In this document: positions 1 to 3,406 of the stretch, one piece after another
Position numbering within the stretch: position 1 is the stretch's first letter
Layout of the letters: every line of letters begins with the position of its first letter
Assembly (NCBI GenBank): GCA_016209155.1
Contig: JACQWU010000188.1
Location: forward strand, 1 to 5,263
Source: Candidatus Desantisiibacteriota bacterium
GTDB taxonomy: Bacteria > JACRDZ01
DNA: 5,263 nt
Direction: 5' to 3'
Program-made: the position numbers and the translations under genes
Notes under the pieces: model-generated
Databases searched by the model: none
Told to the model about the DNA's origin: nothing
Seen by the model: only the letters and a program-made list of their open reading frames with translations

Positions 1-117
1 TTCCTGAGTGATTACAAATTTGATATTTTTATTTTTTAAATAATCAGCTAATTTTTTTATTTGAGTTGTTTTTCCGGAGCCGTCAAGCCCTTCAAATGTT
101 ATAAATAATCCTCTCAA
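1..117 (-). CDS. tmk: Thymidylate kinase, N-terminal part (runs off the left edge)
   Basis: Thymidylate kinase (dTMP kinase) phosphorylates dTMP to dTDP with ATP in the cytoplasm, an essential step of dTTP synthesis. Only the first 39 residues are in the window. They open with MRGLFITFEGLDGSGKTTQ, which contains the family P-loop (GLDGSGKT, about residues 10-17) in the characteristic FEG-x-DG-x-GKTTQ setting. A helix follows, then the strand VITQE, which in the family leads into the (R/Q)EPGG substrate-binding motif just beyond the edge. I chose the TTG start at 115-117 because AGGAG (126-130) lies 8 nt upstream and the family begins a few residues before FEG; no ATG is better placed. The gene is transcribed away from the cytochrome genes and separated from them by about 450 bp. 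The family call is secure; the exact start is less so. Confidence 0.9.
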   Translation of the reverse strand, partial: MRGLFITFEGLDGSGKTTQIKKLADYLKNKNIKFVITQE

Positions 118-237
118 AATATTTGCTCCTATCAAAATTAAGATGCTATGCGCAGCAACTTAGATTTAAGGTTGAAGGATTTTAGACTGAAGACTTTTAA
201 AAGCCTTATATTTTCAGTCGACCTGCCTATTCAAATA

Positions 238-267
238 CAAATAACATATATTTCAATAAAATGTCAA
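238..267 (-). promoter_or_regulatory. Possible weak promoter for tmk
   Basis: On the minus strand a perfect TTGACA -35 box (267-262) is followed after 18 nt by TATTTG (243-238), which matches only three of six -10 positions. The position, 120 bp upstream of tmk and pointing at it, is sensible. The -10 box is poor, so this is only a candidate. Confidence 0.28.
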
Positions 268-330
268 TTGTTTTAAGTATAACCTGCTGTTTCAGTTACG
301 GTTTTATGTAAATATTCCGGTAAATTTCAC

Positions 331-359
331 TTGACATTTATTGCAAATTGTAATATAAA
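331..359 (+). promoter_or_regulatory. Sigma-70 type promoter of the cytochrome genes
   Basis: A perfect -35 box TTGACA (331-336), a 17-nt spacer and a -10 box TATAAA (354-359, five of six matches) form an almost ideal housekeeping promoter pointing toward the cytochrome at 565. Transcription should start near 366, giving an mRNA leader of about 200 nt that contains the whole first 126-bp repeat. No recognisable FNR, NarL or similar operator was seen by eye. Confidence 0.65.
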
Positions 360-388
360 AGTTTAATTAAAAATGAATTATATTAATT

Positions 389-514
389 ATGAAGAACCCT
401 GCGGCAGCGACCGCAGGTATCTTCTGTCTCTGATAGGAATTCTTTATTATTTATTTTTGTGCCAATTCATCCCTGCCTTAGAAAGGCAGGGTATTAATGG
501 CACATCCAGATAAA
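389..514 (+). repeat. 126-bp two-hairpin repeat, copy 1 (upstream of the cytochrome)
   Basis: This segment recurs at 1452-1577 in the same orientation; my hand alignment gives nine mismatches and two single-base gaps, about 91% identity. Hairpin 1 pairs CCTGCGG (398-404) with CCGCAGG (411-417) around a 6-nt loop. Hairpin 2 pairs CCCTGCCTT (471-479) with AAGGCAGGG (483-491) around AGA. Its outer stem is GTGCCA (459-464) with TGGCAC (498-503), and the six bases between the stems (465-470) no longer pair. An AT-rich linker with GAATTC lies between the hairpins. No open reading frame and no outer terminal inverted repeat were seen. It resembles a REP/MITE-like dispersed repeat more than an insertion sequence. 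It sits inside the predicted 5' leader of the cytochrome mRNA. Confidence 0.85.
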
Positions 515-564
515 ATAGCATAAATTAATGAAAAAAAAATTAAAAATAAAGGGGGGAATACTTA

Positions 565-1107
565 ATGATTGAATGGATTAAAAAAAATTTGGTATTAACT
601 ATCGTAATTGTTATTGTAGCCGGTACTGTAGCTTTTGTCGCAGGTATTAAATTAGCCGATAAACCATTTTTTTGCGGTATGTTATGTCATGAAATGCAGC
701 CCCATGTTGACAGTTTAAAAGCCAATTTTCATGGTGCAAAAGATGTAATCTGTATGGACTGCCATTCTGAGCAAGGTTTTATCAATCATGCTACCGAGCA
801 TCTTGCCGCATTATCACTCCTCGGCGGTCATTTCAGCAAATCTTATCTTGAAGACGAATTTGGTTTTCATAAAAACGTGCAGGGTTTTAATGCAGAGGAA
901 ATGAATTTTAAAGGAAAAACAGATACTGAAGAAGAAAAAAAATTATTGGGAAAATGCGCGGAATGTCATCCCAACAGAATGGGGACATCATATTATATGA
1001 AAGTTCCGGAACATAAAAAAGAAATGATAACTGAAAACTGCATACGCTGTCATGAAGAAGTTGAAGCTCAAAAACAAGAAGGCGAACCTGCAAAAATTTA
1101 TGGCTGA
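565..1107 (+). CDS. NapC/NirT-like membrane-anchored multiheme cytochrome c (N-terminal part of a split gene)
   Basis: This is a 180-aa protein with a short cytoplasmic start (MIEWIKKN), one hydrophobic anchor (about residues 8-28) and an extracytoplasmic multiheme domain. That is the plan of NapC/NirT/NrfH-type quinol dehydrogenases, which take electrons from menaquinol and pass them to a periplasmic reductase. Heme motifs are a CX3CH (C37, C41, H42, followed by EM as in the family's CxxCHxM first heme) and three CXXCH (C63-H67, C131-H135, C159-H163). Additional histidines at H47, H56, H75 and H79 are possible distal ligands. The start is supported by AAGGGGGG (549-556) 8 nt upstream. The stop overlaps a further heme-binding frame (1100-1444), and the two probably encode one protein (see that entry and the findings). 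The gene is bracketed by two copies of a 126-bp repeat. The partner reductase is not visible, so the electron acceptor is unknown. Confidence 0.85.
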   Translation: MIEWIKKNLVLTIVIVIVAGTVAFVAGIKLADKPFFCGMLCHEMQPHVDSLKANFHGAKDVICMDCHSEQGFINHATEHLAALSLLGGHFSKSYLEDEFGFHKNVQGFNAEEMNFKGKTDTEEEKKLLGKCAECHPNRMGTSYYMKVPEHKKEMITENCIRCHEEVEAQKQEGEPAKIYG

Positions 1108-1444
1108 TACTGAATGTACTGAATGTCATTCAAATAACATGAAATTTGATATTGAAACTTGTGTGGGATGCCATGATGATACATACAAAGCTAAACTTAC
1201 TGAATACAAAAATAATTATAAAGCAAAATTTGATGAAGCCAGTAAGTTATATGAAGAAATAACAAAAGCAATTGCTGAAGGAAAAAATCCTGGCGCATCT
1301 GAGGCAATACTTAAAAGAGCTGAATTCAATTTTAAATATGCATCTCTTGATGGAAGTAAAGGCATGCACAATCCTGATTTTACTGATTCACTTTTCACTA
1401 AAGTGATGGCAGATTTAAACGAAGTGAAAAATGCTTTAAAATAA
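1100..1444 (+). CDS. Diheme C-terminal segment of the split multiheme cytochrome
   Basis: This frame encodes two closely spaced heme motifs, CTECH and CVGCH (residues 6-10 and 21-25 from the ATG at 1100). A helical, lysine-rich stretch of about 85 residues follows, ending with a G-x-HNPD segment of the kind seen at the C-termini of multiheme cytochromes. It has no signal peptide or anchor, yet heme c is attached only outside the cytoplasm, so it makes little sense as an independent protein. It lies +1 relative to the preceding cytochrome frame and overlaps its end (ATGGCTGA). Removing one base near the A-run at 1092-1096 would join them into a six-heme protein of about 293 residues. The ATG at 1100 has only a distant purine tract (AAGAAGG, about 1077-1083). 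An earlier in-frame ATG at 1052 lies inside the upstream gene's fourth heme codons and has no ribosome site. Coupled translation remains a less likely alternative. Confidence 0.75.
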   Translation: MADTECTECHSNNMKFDIETCVGCHDDTYKAKLTEYKNNYKAKFDEASKLYEEITKAIAEGKNPGASEAILKRAEFNFKYASLDGSKGMHNPDFTDSLFTKVMADLNEVKNALK

Positions 1445-1451
1445 TTTCGTA

Positions 1452-1577
1452 ATGAAGAACCCTGCGGCGGAGACCGCAGGGTATCTTATGTCTCTGACAG
1501 GAATTCTTTATTATTTATTTTTGTGCCATTAATACCCTGCCTTAGAAAGCAGGGTATTAATGGCACATCCAGATAAA
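1452..1577 (+). repeat. 126-bp two-hairpin repeat, copy 2 (downstream of the cytochrome)
   Basis: Direct repeat of 389-514, starting 7 bp after the cytochrome stop. Hairpin 1 pairs ACCCTGCGG (1459-1467) with CCGCAGGGT (1474-1482) around a 6-nt loop and can be extended by AAGA/TCTT with a one-base bulge. Hairpin 2 has a perfect 18-bp stem, GTGCCATTAATACCCTGC (1523-1540) with its complement at 1549-1566, around an 8-nt loop. Each copy has lost pairing at a different place: copy 1 in the middle of hairpin 2, copy 2 at its tip. The two together suggest an ancestral stem of about 21 bp. No run of T follows either hairpin, so they are not typical terminators by themselves. Confidence 0.85.
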
Positions 1578-1579
1578 CT

Positions 1580-1617
1580 AAAAACACCGCTACTGCTTTT
1601 GTAATAGCGGGGTTTTT
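1580..1617 (+). terminator. Rho-independent terminator
   Basis: CCGCTACTGC (1587-1596) pairs with GTAATAGCGG (1601-1610) around a TTTT loop, with one mismatch and one G-T pair, and is followed by GGTTTTTC. A run of A at 1580-1584 makes it potentially bidirectional. It should end the cytochrome transcript after the second 126-bp repeat. Only 14 nt separate its T-run from the rimO start codon, leaving no room for a separate rimO promoter downstream of it. Confidence 0.85.
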
Positions 1618-1631
1618 CTTTAAGGCAATCA

Positions 1632-1814
1632 ATGAATTCAAAAATAAAAGCTAAAATTTATATAGTGCACCTTGGATGTCCTAAAAATCAGGTGGATGCG
1701 GAAATAATGCTTGGCAAACTGCAAAAGGACAGCTTCGAACTTGTTTCTGACTACAGGCAGGCAGAAATAGTAATTATAAATACTTGCGGGTTTATCGATG
1801 CCCGGAAGATATAA
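1632..1814 (+). CDS. rimO: RimO N-terminal fragment (start of MTTase domain)
   Basis: This 60-aa frame encodes the start of the methylthiotransferase (UPF0004) domain: a first beta strand, LGCPKNQVDAEIMLG, then IVIINTCGFIDA, and a stop (TAA, 1812-1814) three codons later. LGCPKN plus NTCGFID separates RimO from its tRNA-modifying relative MiaB, which has GCQMN. The ATG at 1632 is preceded by AAGG (1622-1625), at reasonable spacing, and matches the usual start of the family. On its own the fragment has two of the three cysteines for the auxiliary cluster and no radical-SAM core, so it cannot be active. Confidence 0.75.
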   Translation: MNSKIKAKIYIVHLGCPKNQVDAEIMLGKLQKDSFELVSDYRQAEIVIINTCGFIDARKI

Positions 1815-2892
1815 AGATAAATTAGAAAAATTGCTTCCGGAGGTTGACGGGTGGCTGTCTCCGGGTGAAATCGATAAAATAAATTTTTTAGTAAACACAA
1901 TTATGTCCACCAGACAGAAACAAAGTATCTTTTCTTCAGATCATTTAAGCTATCTGCCGGATAAAAATGAACATAGTGAGAAAAAAATACTTTCTTCGTA
2001 TTATAGCGCTTATATTAAAATTGCAGATGGTTGTGATAATCATTGTTCATATTGCATAATACCTTTTATACGCGGTCCATATAGAAGCCGGACAATAGAA
2101 TCAGTGAAAGAAGAAGTAAAAAATCTGGTTAAGCACGGAGTAAAAGAAATAAATTTAATCGCGCAGGATATCACAAGCTTCGGGAAAGATTTATCAGGCG
2201 GAAAATATCAACTGCCGGAGTTGATTAAAAGCCTGCTTAAAATAAAAAAATTGGAATGGATAAGGCTTTTGTACGTCTATCCTGAACACATAATGCCCGA
2301 ACTAATAGACCTTATGAAACATGAAAAAAGAATATGCAAATATCTTGATATTCCGATACAGCATATTGATGATAAAATTTTAAAAACCATGAAACGTCAA
2401 AGCTCAGAAAAATCAATTCGGAAGATAATCGAAAATATAAAAGAAAACATTCCGGATATAGCACTTAGAACAAGCGTCATTGTTGGATTTCCGGGAGAAA
2501 CCGAGAATCAATTTGGGAAACTTAAAAAATGGATAAAAAAAACTGAATTTGATTATTTAGGTGTATTTACATATTCACGTGAAGAAGGAACTCCTGCCTA
2601 TTCCCTGCCCGGGCAGATCTCAAAAAAAATAAAAGAAAAAAGACAGGCGGAATTATTAAAAATTCAATCCGAAATCGCTCACAAAAAAAACACAAATAGA
2701 ATTGGATATACTTTTAGAACTTTAGTTGAAGGATTTCAGGATGAAGAATTAAAGGGAAGAACTGAATTCCATGCTCCAGAAATAGACGGAGATATTATTA
2801 TTGAAAAAGGGAAAGCATCCGAGGGTAAATTCGTCAATGTAAAAATTATTGATGCGTTAGAATATAATTTGATCGGGGAAATCGTCAAGTAA
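1798..2892 (+). CDS. rimO: RimO C-terminal fragment (radical SAM and TRAM domains)
   Basis: This 364-aa frame starts, if at the ATG at 1798, with MPGRYKDKLEKLLPEVDGWL, the family sequence that normally follows the third cluster cysteine. The radical-SAM motif is C79-x3-C83-x2-C86 (GCDNHCSYCIIPFIRG). It is followed by the typical IAQDITSFG, YVYPEH, DIPIQHI and VGFPGETE segments, and a TRAM RNA-binding domain from about residue 300 to the end. All core motifs are intact, so the loss is confined to the N-terminal junction. No ribosome site precedes 1798; expression would have to come from reinitiation at the overlapping upstream stop. It converges on the minus-strand small gene with only 19 bp between them. 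Confidence 0.85.
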   Translation: MPGRYKDKLEKLLPEVDGWLSPGEIDKINFLVNTIMSTRQKQSIFSSDHLSYLPDKNEHSEKKILSSYYSAYIKIADGCDNHCSYCIIPFIRGPYRSRTIESVKEEVKNLVKHGVKEINLIAQDITSFGKDLSGGKYQLPELIKSLLKIKKLEWIRLLYVYPEHIMPELIDLMKHEKRICKYLDIPIQHIDDKILKTMKRQSSEKSIRKIIENIKENIPDIALRTSVIVGFPGETENQFGKLKKWIKKTEFDYLGVFTYSREEGTPAYSLPGQISKKIKEKRQAELLKIQSEIAHKKNTNRIGYTFRTLVEGFQDEELKGRTEFHAPEIDGDIIIEKGKASEGKFVNVKIIDALEYNLIGEIVK

Positions 2893-2911
2893 ATGTAAGA
2901 TTTCAATCGTT

Positions 2912-3160
2912 CTATATTTTTTTGTGCAAAATAGCACTTGACCGCTTTGATAAACCAATAGATTTTCGCGCAAGCTCAATAAGGGATCTAAGGGCATCAT
3001 TTACAGCTTCTTCTGTAGGAAACGCTAGAGCAACATCGGGACGAATAAGTACCAAATTTGTGCCTTTTTGGTAAGATTCATAATGCTTGCCTCGAACCCC
3101 TTTACCCAAATCCTCACGATAATATTCTGCGCGCAATTCGTCAGCTTTAACCTTCTTCAT
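2912..3160 (-). CDS. Antitoxin-like small hypothetical protein
   Basis: This 82-aa soluble protein starts MKKVKADELRAEYYREDLG and carries G-x-GVRGK(H/Y)YE, then LVLIRPDVALAFPTEEAVNDALRSLIELA, and a basic tail. From memory of similar short proteins (K-A-D-E-L-R-x-E-Y, RGK-(Y/F), DV-x-x-x-FP-(T/N)-(x)2-AVN-x-ALR), these belong to an abundant uncharacterised family often met near toxin-antitoxin loci. An antitoxin role is inference, not demonstrated. AAGGAAAGG lies just upstream of the ATG at 3160. Its G+C is about 42% (76 of 180 bases over 2941-3120), against about 28% in a sampled rimO block and 18-30% in sampled blocks of the NACHT gene, which suggests separate acquisition. No intact toxin partner is next to it; upstream on the same strand lies only a RhuM remnant. 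Confidence 0.8.
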   Translation of the reverse strand: MKKVKADELRAEYYREDLGKGVRGKHYESYQKGTNLVLIRPDVALAFPTEEAVNDALRSLIELARKSIGLSKRSSAILHKKI

Positions 3161-3202
3161 AAATTTTCCTTTCCTTGCGGAATTTGGCTAACAATGTTTT
3201 TG

Positions 3203-3337
3203 TCATAAAATTGAATACCCAATGTGGTCATCATTGATAACAAAACCTTTAACAATGTATTCCCTCAATCTTTTAGTTGCCAAGATGTAAAATTGCGTCG
3301 CAACTTGTGATTTTTTATCTAATTCTAGTTTGTATTG
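3203..3337 (-). pseudogene. Remnant of a RhuM-family protein
   Basis: A 44-codon open frame on the minus strand, with no start codon of its own, reads ELDKKSQVA then TQFYILATKRLREYIVKGF and VINDD before a stop. The segment TQF-x-I-x-ATKRL(R/K)EYIVKGF-x-(x)-(N/D)D is the conserved core end of the virulence-associated RhuM family, whose members are usually over 300 residues and often sit in pathogenicity or defence islands. ELDKKS resembles the family's upstream (G/N)EL-x-x-xS segment, so about 35 residues between the two seem deleted in frame. An in-frame TAA lies immediately upstream, and the frame ends just after the conserved core. It cannot make a functional RhuM. The identification is from motif memory. 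Confidence 0.6.
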
Positions 3338-3406
3338 TTAACCATTCTAATTTATTTATTAAATTTGTCTATCAAAATTTTATTAATTGCTAAATCAAAA
3401 ACTATT

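Larger units (their letters stand above)
118..564. other. Gene-free region between tmk and the cytochrome genes
   Basis: I see no convincing coding frame in this 447-bp AT-rich stretch. It holds the tmk ribosome binding site (126-130), a small inverted repeat (GACTGAA at 185-191 against TTCAGTC at 213-219, enclosing the palindrome CTTTTAAAAG at 194-203), a possible weak promoter toward tmk, a strong promoter toward the cytochrome (331-359), the first 126-bp repeat (389-514) and the cytochrome ribosome binding site (GGGGGG at 551-556). Confidence 0.75.
1632..2892 (+). pseudogene. rimO: rimO, ribosomal protein S12 methylthiotransferase, broken by an internal deletion with frameshift
   Basis: RimO is a radical-SAM enzyme that adds a methylthio group to a conserved aspartate of ribosomal protein S12. 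It needs two 4Fe-4S clusters, one bound by three N-terminal cysteines and one by the radical-SAM CxxxCxxC. The first frame (1632-1814) contributes the RimO-type signature GCPKNQVD and NTCGFID with the first two cluster cysteines. The second frame (1798-2892) picks up at PGRYKDKL and runs through the radical-SAM core to the TRAM domain. In the family about 30 residues lie between GFIDxA and the (Q/G)RY motif, including the third cysteine in a VTGC motif. They are missing here and the frame changes by two bases modulo three. The break is at about 1797-1812. Either the gene is dead, or the assembly is wrong at this spot. Confidence 0.8.

Noticed and set aside
185-219. Inverted repeat in the tmk upstream region as a riboswitch or terminator
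   Set aside because: Seven-bp outer stem with a long AT-rich interior and no T-run or recognised riboswitch core; could be chance in AT-rich DNA.
908-1129. Minus-strand 73-aa frame opposite the cytochrome
   Set aside because: Antisense shadow of clear heme-binding codons; no family resemblance.
1216-1398. Minus-strand 60-aa frame opposite the cytochrome C-terminal part
   Set aside because: Antisense shadow with no recognisable motif or ribosome site.
1494-1521. Promoter inside repeat copy 2 (CTGACA, 16 nt, TATTTT)
   Set aside because: Weak -10 match and weaker still in copy 1; transcripts would run straight into the terminator at 1580-1617.
389-1577. CRISPR array or insertion-sequence ends
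   Set aside because: Only two 126-bp copies about 1 kb apart with genes between them; no short regular repeat-spacer pattern, no transposase, no outer terminal inverted repeats.
1638-1910. Minus-strand 90-aa frame opposite the rimO N-terminus
   Set aside because: The plus strand encodes unmistakable RimO motifs over the same bases.
3154-3206. Tiny 17-codon minus-strand frame (MTKTLLAKFRKER) overlapping the start of the 82-aa gene
   Set aside because: Very short, no ribosome site, and no family resemblance; probably chance within the decayed RhuM tail.
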